Shown: positions 54,237 to 62,728 of the stretch, in pieces
Position numbering within the stretch: position 1 is the first letter of the stretch
How the letters are laid out: each line of letters starts with the position of its first letter
Notes under the pieces: model-generated
Database searches by the model: none
The model's input: only the letters and a program-made list of their open reading frames with translations
What the model was told of the DNA's origin: nothing
Made by a program: the position numbers and the translations under genes
Assembly (NCBI RefSeq): GCF_024189295.1
Contig: NZ_JAIZEN010000003.1
Location: 186,001 to 250,000, forward strand
Source: Halobacillus sp. A1
Lineage (GTDB): Bacteria > Bacillota > Bacilli > Bacillales > Halobacillaceae
Reading direction: 5' to 3'
Length of the DNA stretch: 64,000 bases

Positions 54237-56198
54237 ATGATGAATACATATAGGAATGTGTGGACACCTGACGAGAAGTTAAAAGCGAGCACTCGCCTTT
54301 ACCAATGGATGAAAAAGAATGGATACGACGATTACGATGAATTTCAGAAAAAGTCAGTGGAAGATATCGAATGGCTGTGGGATGAGGCTACATCAACACT
54401 CGGGGTTGAATGGTATAAGGATTATGATAAGACACTTAACCTGCAACGAGGTATTCAATATCCTGAGTGGTTTGCAGGTGGAGAAATAAACGTAGCGCAC
54501 AATGCGATTGATAAATGGGCAGCCGATGAAAAAACGAAACATAAGGCTGCCTTGTACTGGGAAGGGGACGGTGGTGAAAAGGATTCCTACACCTTCCATG
54601 AACTAAACATAAAAATGAATGCGTTTGCAAACGGTCTTGAAGACTTAGGAGCAAAATCAGGTGATGTCATCACTCTATATTTGCCTATGCTGCCTGAAAC
54701 ATTGATTGCGATGCTTGCCGTATCAAAAATCGGTGCAATCATTTGCCCTACTTTTTCCGGGTATAAAGCTGATGCTCTCTCTACCCGCTTGAACGCTTCT
54801 CGTTCTAAATTCTTGATTACAGCTGATGGATTTTATAGAAGAGGAAAAGTCATTTCAATGAAAGAAGAAGCAGACCTTGCTGCAGAGAAAGCTGAGCATT
54901 TAAAACATATGATCGTTGTCGAACGGACCCATCAAAAAGTGAATTGGAAGAAAAACCGTGATGTTGCTTTCAACTCATTGTTAAATCAACCTACAAGCTA
55001 CGACACGAAGCATATGAAATCAAATGATCCCTTTATGCTGATTTATACATCGGGTACCACAGGCAAGCCTAAAGGCGTATTACACTCCCATGCAGGATTC
55101 CCGATAAAAGCGGCGTTCGATGCTGGAATTTGCATGGACGTCACCCAGAAGGATACCATTTTTTGGTACACAGACATGGGATGGATGATGGGGCCGTTTC
55201 TCGTTTACGGGGGTCTTTTAAATGGTGCTTCCATCGTTATGTTTGAAGGTACGCCCGATTACAAAGAGCCTGACCGTCTCTGGCAGATGGTAGAACAGTA
55301 TCAAGTCTCTCATTTAGGCATCTCCCCTACTTTAATCCGCTCCATGATGAAGCACGGGGTCGACTGGATAGAGAAACACGACTTATCTTCTCTGAAATTA
55401 ATCGGCTCAACGGGAGAACCATGGAACCCAGAGCCGTGGCTGTGGCTCTTTGAAAAGGTTGGAAAATCAAAGATTCCTATTTTCAATTATTCAGGTGGTA
55501 CTGAAATTTCTGGAGGAATTTTCGGCAATGTCCTCGTTAAACCGATACAACCTGTCACATTCAACGCTCTCCTGCCTGGTATGGATGCTGATATTTACAA
55601 CCCTGAGGGAGAATCACTCAAGAATGAAGTCGGGGAACTCGTGATTAAACAGCCGTGGGTCGGGATGACTAATGGTTTCTTCGAGGATGATAGGAGGTAC
55701 AAAGAAACGTATTGGAGCCGTTTTGAAGATACCTGGCTTCACGGAGACTGGGTGACGGTTGACGATGAAGGATACTATACAATAACAGGACGCTCAGATG
55801 ACGTACTGAACGTGGCAGGTAAACGACTCGGCCCTGCTGAAGTCGAATCAGTATTAGTTGACCATAAAGAGATTATTGAGGCAGGTGTTATCGGCGTCCC
55901 CCATGATATTAAAGGAGAAGAACCGATTGCGTTTATCGTGCTGCGCAGTGAAGCAGTAGCTGATGAAGCGTTATTCGAGGAGATCAAGGAATTTATGGCG
56001 CATAAATTAGGAAAAGCTTTAGCGCCTAAAAAAGTTTTTTCCGTATCCGATCTTCCTAAAACAAGAAATGCTAAAGTCATGAGAAGAGCTATAAAATCAG
56101 CATATTTAGGGAAACCATCTGGAGACTTAAGTGCACTTGAAAACCCGGAGACGGTCGAAGAAATAAAAAAAATCGGTCAGCAGCACGCCTTTAAATAA
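54237..56198 (+). CDS. Acyl-CoA synthetase, AMP-forming (acetyl-CoA synthetase-like)
   Basis: A 653-residue ANL enzyme. The phosphate loop YTSGTTGKPKG, GEPWNPEPW (A4/A5 region), TGRSDDVLNVAGKRLGPAEVE and the C-terminal LPKTRNAKVMRRAI with the catalytic Lys are present. It includes the N-terminal ACS domain typical of short-chain enzymes. The substrate may be acetate, propionate or acetoacetate; residues that fix this cannot be read with confidence. GAGGAGGG precedes an ATG-ATG pair; the second ATG (54240) has better spacing. Confidence 0.9.
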   Translation: MMNTYRNVWTPDEKLKASTRLYQWMKKNGYDDYDEFQKKSVEDIEWLWDEATSTLGVEWYKDYDKTLNLQRGIQYPEWFAGGEINVAHNAIDKWAADEKTKHKAALYWEGDGGEKDSYTFHELNIKMNAFANGLEDLGAKSGDVITLYLPMLPETLIAMLAVSKIGAIICPTFSGYKADALSTRLNASRSKFLITADGFYRRGKVISMKEEADLAAEKAEHLKHMIVVERTHQKVNWKKNRDVAFNSLLNQPTSYDTKHMKSNDPFMLIYTSGTTGKPKGVLHSHAGFPIKAAFDAGICMDVTQKDTIFWYTDMGWMMGPFLVYGGLLNGASIVMFEGTPDYKEPDRLWQMVEQYQVSHLGISPTLIRSMMKHGVDWIEKHDLSSLKLIGSTGEPWNPEPWLWLFEKVGKSKIPIFNYSGGTEISGGIFGNVLVKPIQPVTFNALLPGMDADIYNPEGESLKNEVGELVIKQPWVGMTNGFFEDDRRYKETYWSRFEDTWLHGDWVTVDDEGYYTITGRSDDVLNVAGKRLGPAEVESVLVDHKEIIEAGVIGVPHDIKGEEPIAFIVLRSEAVADEALFEEIKEFMAHKLGKALAPKKVFSVSDLPKTRNAKVMRRAIKSAYLGKPSGDLSALENPETVEEIKKIGQQHAFK

Positions 56199-56247
56199 AG
56201 ACTCTGTTAAAGTTCAATAAAGACTCTGTTAAAGTTCAATGTTGATA
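56197..56247 (+). repeat. Tandemly duplicated 22-bp repeat
   Basis: Two identical 22-base units (56197-56218 and 56219-56240) begin AAAGACTCTGTTAAAG. The first overlaps the synthetase stop codon. The second and following bases match 33387-33412 on the opposite strand at 23 of 26 positions. Confidence 0.75.
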
Positions 56248-56255
56248 GTAGTAGT

Positions 56256-56296
56256 AAAAAATGAAATTCCGTATGGTCGGAATTTCATTTTTTCTA
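56256..56296 (+). terminator. Terminator of the acyl-CoA synthetase gene
   Basis: AAAAAATGAAATTCC and GGAATTTCATTTTTT form a 15-bp perfect stem around an eight-base loop. Nothing else is seen up to 56538. Confidence 0.9.
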
Positions 56297-56538
56297 TTGC
56301 ATTATTTATATTTTTTTAAAAAAACATTTTCCAAGTTCTTTATTATTGTGCTCCATTCAGTAAGTAAATTAGGATTTTCTATGTTCTTGATCTCTTCCCA
56401 TCCATTTCCCTGTGACTAAACTCACGCGGGTATAGAACAGCCCCAATTCATGAAAAGTAATTCTAAAAATAATTAAAGACAGTAGTGGTTTTTAAGGGAA
56501 TCCCTTTTAAGCATTCAGCCCCGTTGTTCAACAACTAG

Positions 56539-57516
56539 TTACTCTTCTAAAATAGGAGCTATATTATCAATTCGATTAGTCCATATACCTCCTTTATAGT
56601 TTATGGGAAGGCGTTCTAAGTCTTTCTCGTTATCAAAACCTTCTGACCACCCACCATCGCCAGCCACAAGGACCAATCTTGTATTAATCCCATCTAATCT
56701 ATTTAGAAACTTGTTTGGAAATCCCCATAAATAAGGAGCTATTTTTTCAGGGATGTGCAATTGTGTGTTTTCGCACGTTGACGGTACATATCCTGTCCAA
56801 CCAACTGCTATATAAGGAAACAGGCAACTTTTCATCGTATCTTTTGACATGACACGAAGGTCAGGTAGTCTTTCTTTTAAAGAAGCAATCGGCTGATCAC
56901 CGCCGTAAACTGAAAGTTCTTTTATCCTGCTTTTTGGGAACTTGCTCAGATAGTCGGACAATTGTTCCCCTTCAACCGGGTCATCACTTTTAATATGAAT
57001 TAAAAAGGATTGCTCTGGAAAATGGTTCAACACTTCTTCGAGTGAAGGTATCAACCCTGTTCCTTTACCTCGAAAAGGATAAGTTTCTCCGTTATCAGCA
57101 GTATACCCATAACCAACATCTAATTCCTTTAGCTCCTGCATCGTGTGTTCTCTCGTTACGCCTTCGCCATCAGTTCTACACTCCAGTGTCCAATCATGAA
57201 AGACAGCGAACTCTCCGTCTATCGTTGGTTGAACATCAAACTCGACAACATCTGCCCCAGCGTCAAAAGCTGCTTCCATTGAAGGGATGGTATTTTCTAT
57301 ATATGAGTGTTCAGGCTCGTGAATTCTATCTGCGGTACATGTCTCCCCCGTAATTCCCTCCATAGGAAAGGTCTGCGCCATTCCACGATGAGCCATCAAT
57401 AAAGGCTCCCTATTGATCTCATTCGTGAATAATGAAGTGTTGTTCAAGTACATAAAAGCAACTAAAACAAACAAAAATATTAAAAACCTTTTAAGGTTTC
57501 GCATTAACCTCTTCAT
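56539..57516 (-). CDS. Membrane-anchored glycerophosphodiester phosphodiesterase
   Basis: A 325-residue GDPD. An N-terminal hydrophobic segment (about 9-25) acts as anchor or signal. The catalytic start is MAHRG (His43), with VVEFDVQ as the metal-binding pair and AVFHDWTLECRT supplying the second His. The family hydrolyses glycerophosphodiesters to glycerol-3-phosphate and an alcohol, often from teichoic acid or phospholipid turnover. GGAGGAG lies upstream of the ATG. The C-terminal half is longer and less typical, so the substrate may differ. Confidence 0.87.
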   Translation of the reverse strand: MKRLMRNLKRFLIFLFVLVAFMYLNNTSLFTNEINREPLLMAHRGMAQTFPMEGITGETCTADRIHEPEHSYIENTIPSMEAAFDAGADVVEFDVQPTIDGEFAVFHDWTLECRTDGEGVTREHTMQELKELDVGYGYTADNGETYPFRGKGTGLIPSLEEVLNHFPEQSFLIHIKSDDPVEGEQLSDYLSKFPKSRIKELSVYGGDQPIASLKERLPDLRVMSKDTMKSCLFPYIAVGWTGYVPSTCENTQLHIPEKIAPYLWGFPNKFLNRLDGINTRLVLVAGDGGWSEGFDNEKDLERLPINYKGGIWTNRIDNIAPILEE

Positions 57517-57655
57517 AAATCTCCTCCAAATGCTACATCTACTGCTTGTTCAATAATTCCCCATAGTTATTTAATCTATCGTCTGAAATATTATCCGTTA
57601 CTTTAATATATAGAGTGAAGTTAATAGTTTCTATCTCGTTGTTTAAGGTTCGAAT

Positions 57656-58561
57656 TCAATATTTTTCAATTTGTGTACTGTCTAATATGGAGTGTACAGC
57701 TTTCTCTATGACTTCAGGCTTTTCAAAATGGACACTATGTCCAGATCCTTTGGCTAAACAATACGAAGCCTGAGAGTTTATCTTCGTTTGGTTATGGATC
57801 AACATTTGCCATATGTTTTCTATTTCCTCCGCTTCTGAATTATGTAACCCTTCACTTTCCACCATTTCTAAAATTGACGCCTTTGGATCTCTACCTATGA
57901 TTAAAGCAGGGGTATCAGGAAAGGATTTGCTCTGATTCGTATCCCTACCGGACAAGAGATCATTTTCTAGCTCTTCACTTAGGGTTTCGAACATGGATGG
58001 GTTACTCATAAAATTCTCTATTTCTCTGTAACTGCTGTTTGGTAATAATTTTTTGAGTTCATTAATCCAATCTTTCATTTCCTTATGTAACTCTTCTTTA
58101 GAAAGCCTGGAGTAGGTTTTACATTTATTTATCCATGCTTCTGTATTATTACTATACTCTCCTTCGATTTCAACTGCATCTAATTTATATGCCTCATATG
58201 AAGTTGAATCGACTAAAATAAACCCACTAGCGACGCTTGGATAATCATGAGCAAATTGCTGCAGTATGAGCCCTCCATACGAATGACCTAATAATATAGG
58301 AGAAGTGATATTAAGTTTCTTAATTAGAGCATAAAGATCTTTTGCGTTTTCTTTAAGATTTCTGGATGTCATCCCTTTATTGCTTCGACCGCATCCAGCT
58401 CTGTTGTAAACTATTACTCTTCCGTATCTGGAAAGCTTTTCACGTAAAGCCTCCCATTCAGCTAAAGAACTTATCATTCCTGGTTGAATTATTATTGTCC
58501 TTCCATACCCTCTCATCCTTACCTCTAGTTTTTTGTCACCAATATTGACGAGTGTCTTAAT
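57656..58561 (-). CDS. Alpha/beta hydrolase, apparently starting at ATT
   Basis: A 301-residue alpha/beta hydrolase. QPGMISSLAEW, GHSYGGLILQQFAHDYP with nucleophile Ser, and the GSGHSVHFEKPEVI His block are clear. The first ATG (58516) truncates the domain: the frame continues 15 codons upstream with the expected first strand (TLVNIGDKKLEVRMRGYG) and reaches ATT 58561-58559, seven bases after GGAGGT. No ATG, GTG or TTG exists in that stretch. So either ATT is the start, as in infC, or the base differs from ATG by one error or mutation. Substrate unknown. Confidence 0.78.
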   Translation of the reverse strand: MKTLVNIGDKKLEVRMRGYGRTIIIQPGMISSLAEWEALREKLSRYGRVIVYNRAGCGRSNKGMTSRNLKENAKDLYALIKKLNITSPILLGHSYGGLILQQFAHDYPSVASGFILVDSTSYEAYKLDAVEIEGEYSNNTEAWINKCKTYSRLSKEELHKEMKDWINELKKLLPNSSYREIENFMSNPSMFETLSEELENDLLSGRDTNQSKSFPDTPALIIGRDPKASILEMVESEGLHNSEAEEIENIWQMLIHNQTKINSQASYCLAKGSGHSVHFEKPEVIEKAVHSILDSTQIEKY

Positions 58562-58623
58562 TTAGATCACCTCCAAGTATTTCATTTAAATAAGCCAACG
58601 GTATAGTAAGGCATGAATAAAAA

Positions 58624-58908
58624 TTATTTGAATGAAAAAGAGTTCTTTTGTTTCCTGATAGCAAATATGCAAATAAGCATAAATATAAGCCCTATAATAA
58701 TTGCACTTATACTTACATAAGTATAGCTTAATGCACCAAATCCAGTAATATTTTTCTGAGAGTAAAACCATATCATAATTCCATATAAAAACAGGAATAA
58801 CGAAGAACAAAATGCCAATCTATGTCTTTGGAATCCTAGCAAAACAGTTGATATAAGTGAAATTATTATGGCTATGTATAATGATTCCTCTCCAAGAAAA
58901 AACTCCAT
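58624..58908 (-). CDS. Small three-TM membrane protein
   Basis: A 94-residue protein with three hydrophobic segments (about 9-25, 33-50, 63-84) and a Lys-rich tail. AGGAGG lies six bases before the ATG. No family recognised. It precedes the hydrolase gene by about 60 bases on the same strand, so the two could be co-transcribed. Confidence 0.65.
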   Translation of the reverse strand: MEFFLGEESLYIAIIISLISTVLLGFQRHRLAFCSSLFLFLYGIMIWFYSQKNITGFGALSYTYVSISAIIIGLIFMLICIFAIRKQKNSFSFK

Positions 58909-59159
58909 CGAATCCTCCTGTCAAACTTGCTTAACTTAATATCCCTACATTCAATATATGTAATAAAGAAATCTCTCCTAATAATTAGAGTGAGGCCTCT
59001 TATTTCGATAAAATCATTTTGTGCTTAATAAAAATCCTCTCTTAATGTATATACGTTCCTAACAAAAAATAGTTTCAGGCCTTATATTGTGTCCGGCACT
59101 TTAGTTTACGGCTTTGTACGCTTATCCAAATATTATTATCAAATCATTGTTGATTTACG
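58909..59159. other. Intergenic stretch
   Basis: About 250 AT-rich bases with no recognised gene or motif. A rightward frame at 59114-59347 crosses the next terminator and is not a gene. Confidence 0.5.
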
Positions 59160-59201
59160 AAAAAACAGCAGACCAAATCACAGGTGTTTGGTCTGCTGTT
59201 T
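59160..59201 (-). terminator. Terminator of the yng-type carboxylase cluster
   Basis: AACAGCAGACCAAA and TTTGGTCTGCTGTT form a 14-bp perfect stem; the A run at 59160-59165 is the U tail for leftward transcripts. Confidence 0.92.
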
Positions 59202-59257
59202 CGTATATTATTAATTATGTTTCTGAAGGGCATGGAGATAAGCAGGGTGGTCACTTA

Positions 59258-60781
59258 TCATACAGGATAAACGCCGTGCTTTCTTTCTGTGAACGTAACA
59301 TCCTTTGTCTGATAAGCTTCAAATCGCTGCACAAGATCAGCTCGTAAATTCTCGGGCTGAACGATATCATCGATCACCATTTCCGATGCCAGACGATATA
59401 AATCGATATTCTCTTTATATTCTTCCTGCTTCTCCTTAATAAAAGCAGGACGATCCTCTTCGTTTAATGCTGCGATTTTGTTCGCATACACAGCGTTCAC
59501 AGCCGCTTCAGGCCCCATCACGGCAATTTGTGCTGTCGGCAGGGCAATGCACGCATCCGGCTCGAACGCAGGTCCAGCCATGGCATACAACCCTGCACCA
59601 TATGCTTTTCTTACCACTACAGAAATCTTAGGTACCGTCGCTTCACTCATAGCTGAGAGCATTTTGGCCCCGTGGCGGATGATTCCTGCCCTTTCCACTC
59701 TAGTACCAATCATGAAACCCGGAATATCGACTAAGAATAGCAGCGGGATATTGAACGCATCACAGAGCTGCATGAACTTAGCGGCTTTATCAGCAGAGTC
59801 TGGAAAAAGCACGCCGCCTTTTGCTTTTGGCTGGTTGGCTATGATCCCTACCGTGCGTCCATCAATTCTTGAAAGGCCGGTGATCAGTTCAGGAGCAAAT
59901 TTCTTTTTAACCTCACAGAACGTCTCTTCATCGATTAAACGATCAATCAACTGGTACATATCAAAAGGAGCATTCTGATTTTCGGGAATCAGGTCAGCTA
60001 TGTTTTTCTCGAACGAAGCAGGTTCAATCGACTCCAGTCTCTTCGGCACATGCTTAAAGTTCGAAGGAAAATAACTGAGGTAGCGTCTTGCATAATCAAT
60101 CGCTTCCTTCTCGTCTTTCGCTAAGACATCCCCGCAGCCTGAGACAGAACAGTGCATATTGGCACCACCCATTTCTTCAAGGCTTACTTTCTCTCCGATA
60201 ACTTTCTCAGCCATTCTTGGAGAGCCGAGATACATAGAAGCATTCCCATCTACCATAACGACGATGTCACAGAATGCTGGAATATAAGCGCCGCCAGCTG
60301 CTGATGGACCAAACAGAAGACAGATTTGCGGCACTCGGCCGGAGAGCTTGATTTGATTATGAAAAATCCGCCCAGCCCCTCTCCGGTTTGGGAACATGTC
60401 CACCTGGTCGGTAATTCTTGCTCCGGCTGAATCAACTAAGTAAAGCATCGGAAGTTGAAGTTTCATCGCTGTTTCTTGAATTCTTATGATTTTTTCCACC
60501 GTACGCGCTCCCCACGAGCCCGCTTTTACTGTCGAGTCATTCGCCATCACACACACTTGTTCCCCATTGATTTTACCAATCCCAGTAACCACACCGTCAG
60601 CGGGCAGAGAACCATCTGTGCAATTCGCGAAAAATGCATCTTCTATGCTTAAGTCATCATCAAATAACAGTTGAAGACGCTCACGAACGAACATCTTTCC
60701 TTTCTGTTGATTACTTTCATGATATTTCTCCGCTCCACCTGAAGCTATTTTTTCGTACATATCCTGTAACGTTTCGTTCAA
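59258..60781 (-). CDS. yngE: Acyl-CoA carboxylase carboxyltransferase subunit (YngE/LiuB-like)
   Basis: A 507-residue biotin-dependent carboxyltransferase. GPSAAGGAYIPAFCDIVVM and LVDIPGFMIGTRVERAGIIRHGAK carry the CoA- and biotin-facing regions, with a second GAGLYAMAGPAFEP block. Size and neighbours fit methylcrotonyl-CoA carboxylase beta (B. subtilis YngE). It takes carboxybiotin from the yngHB carrier to make 3-methylglutaconyl-CoA. The start is TTG 60781, with AAAGGAGGGG. Last gene of the leftward cluster. Confidence 0.9.
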   Translation of the reverse strand: MNETLQDMYEKIASGGAEKYHESNQQKGKMFVRERLQLLFDDDLSIEDAFFANCTDGSLPADGVVTGIGKINGEQVCVMANDSTVKAGSWGARTVEKIIRIQETAMKLQLPMLYLVDSAGARITDQVDMFPNRRGAGRIFHNQIKLSGRVPQICLLFGPSAAGGAYIPAFCDIVVMVDGNASMYLGSPRMAEKVIGEKVSLEEMGGANMHCSVSGCGDVLAKDEKEAIDYARRYLSYFPSNFKHVPKRLESIEPASFEKNIADLIPENQNAPFDMYQLIDRLIDEETFCEVKKKFAPELITGLSRIDGRTVGIIANQPKAKGGVLFPDSADKAAKFMQLCDAFNIPLLFLVDIPGFMIGTRVERAGIIRHGAKMLSAMSEATVPKISVVVRKAYGAGLYAMAGPAFEPDACIALPTAQIAVMGPEAAVNAVYANKIAALNEEDRPAFIKEKQEEYKENIDLYRLASEMVIDDIVQPENLRADLVQRFEAYQTKDVTFTERKHGVYPV

Positions 60782-60795
60782 TGACTTCCCCTCCT

Positions 60796-61569
60796 TTACT
60801 TTCCTGTATACTCAGGTTTGCGCTTTTCTTTAAAAGCTTTTAATCCCTCCAGCCGATCGCGCGTAGGGATGGTTTGTTTATAGTTCTCATGCTCCATTTC
60901 AAGACCTGTCTGCAGGTCTGTTTCCATTCCTTGCCGAATCGATTGTTTCGCCATCTTTAACGCGATCGGGCCGTTATGGGAAATACGCCGCGCTACTTCA
61001 ACCGTTTCCTCATAAAGGTGCTCCTGTGGATAGATACCTTCGACTAAATGGATTCGCAAAGCCTGATCCGCGGTTATAGGCTGACCAGTAAAAATTATTT
61101 TTTTAGCCTGTCCGATTCCGATGAGCCGGGGCAAACGCTGCGTTCCCCCTGCACCGGGGATGATCGCTAAAGATGTTTCCGTCAATCCGACTTTTGCGTT
61201 TTCGGTCATCAATCGCAAGTCACAGCAAAGGGCCAATTCCAATCCGCCTCCATAAGCCGCTCCATTGATCATAGCGATCGTAGGAATCGAAAGGTTTTCT
61301 ATTTTACGTAACGTTTCGCCGATTTTTTTTACAGTATTTATGACTTCTTCTTCCGTCATTCCGGCACGTTCCTTAAGGTCAGCTCCCGCACAAAATGCTT
61401 TCGGACCTTTTCCCGTAATAATAGCCGCTCTCGCATCAGACTGCTCCACTTCTTCTGCAGCGCTCGAAAGTTCATCGAGAAGCTTATGGGATAAGCTGTT
61501 CGCTGCATCCTCGCGGGTAAGTGTGATCATCACAATATGCTCGTCATACGTCACTTCTACTAAAGCCAT
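60796..61569 (-). CDS. yngF: Enoyl-CoA hydratase (methylglutaconyl-CoA hydratase, YngF-like)
   Basis: A 257-residue crotonase. Oxyanion-hole regions AFCAGADLKER and NGAAYGGGLELALCCDLRLM, plus GLTETSLAIIPGAGGTQRLPRLIG with the two catalytic Glu positions, are complete. Context gives 3-methylglutaconyl-CoA hydratase in leucine breakdown. Its ATG shares one base with the yngG stop (TAATG). A general enoyl-CoA hydratase role is the alternative. Confidence 0.9.
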   Translation of the reverse strand: MALVEVTYDEHIVMITLTREDAANSLSHKLLDELSSAAEEVEQSDARAAIITGKGPKAFCAGADLKERAGMTEEEVINTVKKIGETLRKIENLSIPTIAMINGAAYGGGLELALCCDLRLMTENAKVGLTETSLAIIPGAGGTQRLPRLIGIGQAKKIIFTGQPITADQALRIHLVEGIYPQEHLYEETVEVARRISHNGPIALKMAKQSIRQGMETDLQTGLEMEHENYKQTIPTRDRLEGLKAFKEKRKPEYTGK

Positions 61570-62489
61570 TACAATGACTCCCCCTGTTTCATTCTGTTGA
61601 TGACTTGCATTTGATGGCTCGGTAAAGGTTTCCCTAATGCCTGTTGGATATAAGACGCAGCTTCTCTCATTTTTTCTTCTTGTACGCCTGTCTCTATCCC
61701 CATTTGATGAAGCATATGCACGAGATCATCGGTTGCAAGATTACCCGAAGCTCCTTTTGCGTAAGGGCATCCGCCTAAACCGCCCAGCGAGCTGTCAAAA
61801 GTCGTAATTCCGTGCTCCAATGATACAAGCACATTTGCCAGTGCCATGCCGTGGGTATTATGAAAGTGCATGGCGACCCGCTCCATGTCGAGTTCATGTT
61901 TAATATTTGTAAGCATGTCATCAACTTGCTTAGGGTTGGCCACGCCGATTGTATCTCCAAATGAAATCTCATCAATTCCCATGTCCAGCAGCCGAGCAGC
62001 TAAGTCAATCACTTGCTGGACAGGGACATCGCCTTCATACGGACAACCAAACACTGTGGAAAGATAACCACGCACCCGTTTTTGGTGATGCTTCGCTTCC
62101 TCTACAACTTCCCGCAGGACGGGATACGTTTGTTCTATCGATTTATTAATATTGTTTTGATTGTGCGATTCACTCGCTGACATAAACACGGCCACTTCAT
62201 CAACGTTCGTTTCGATGGCGGCTTCAAGTCCTTTTTTGTTAGGGACTAGAGCGGCATACGTAATTAGATCATTTCGCCTAATGGCTGCGGCTACTTCCTT
62301 AGCATCTTTTAACTGTGGGATCCACTTAGGATGGACGAACGAACTGATTTCGATGGAAGAGAAACCAGCTTCTGACAGTAAATTGATCCATTCGATTTTT
62401 ACATTCGTCGGTATGTGGGATGACTCGTTTTGTAAACCATCCCGGGGGCCGACTTCCTTGACAGTGACGAATTCCGGCCACGCTTGCAT
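61569..62489 (-). CDS. yngG: Hydroxymethylglutaryl-CoA lyase (YngG)
   Basis: A 306-residue HMG-CoA lyase TIM barrel. VKEVGPRDGLQNESS holds the Arg/Asp of the active site, MHFHNTHGMALAN the metal His pair, and GGLGGCPYAKGASGN the catalytic Cys loop. It cleaves HMG-CoA to acetoacetate and acetyl-CoA, the last step of leucine breakdown. GGAGGGG precedes the ATG. Tight spacing on both sides shows it is within one operon. Confidence 0.95.
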   Translation of the reverse strand: MQAWPEFVTVKEVGPRDGLQNESSHIPTNVKIEWINLLSEAGFSSIEISSFVHPKWIPQLKDAKEVAAAIRRNDLITYAALVPNKKGLEAAIETNVDEVAVFMSASESHNQNNINKSIEQTYPVLREVVEEAKHHQKRVRGYLSTVFGCPYEGDVPVQQVIDLAARLLDMGIDEISFGDTIGVANPKQVDDMLTNIKHELDMERVAMHFHNTHGMALANVLVSLEHGITTFDSSLGGLGGCPYAKGASGNLATDDLVHMLHQMGIETGVQEEKMREAASYIQQALGKPLPSHQMQVINRMKQGESL

Positions 62490-62501
62490 GTAACCCCTCC
62501 A

Positions 62502-62714
62502 TTATTCAATAATCGCAATAACGTCCCCTTCATTGACAAAATCGCCTTCTCCTACTTTAAGCTCTTTAACTGTGCCGTCTTGCTCTGCAGGAATCGGTAT
62601 TTCCATTTTCATAGATTCTAAGATGACGACATCTTGGCCGGATGTTACAGATTCCCCTTCATTTGCAACAATTTTCCAAACACTGCCTGCCATCGATGCT
62701 TTAATTTCGTTCAT
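62502..62714 (-). CDS. yngHB: Biotin carboxyl carrier protein (YngHB-like)
   Basis: A 70-residue free-standing biotinyl domain. Lys36 in ESMKMEIP is the biotinylation site. It shuttles carboxybiotin from the YngHA carboxylase to YngE. GGGGAG lies upstream of the ATG; 14 bases separate it from yngHA. A lipoyl carrier is excluded by the MKM motif with context. Confidence 0.94.
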   Translation of the reverse strand: MNEIKASMAGSVWKIVANEGESVTSGQDVVILESMKMEIPIPAEQDGTVKELKVGEGDFVNEGDVIAIIE

Positions 62715-62728
62715 GTTTTTCTCCCCTT

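Noticed and set aside
59114-59347. 77-residue plus-strand frame
   Set aside because: It crosses the terminator of the carboxylase cluster and enters yngE on the opposite strand.
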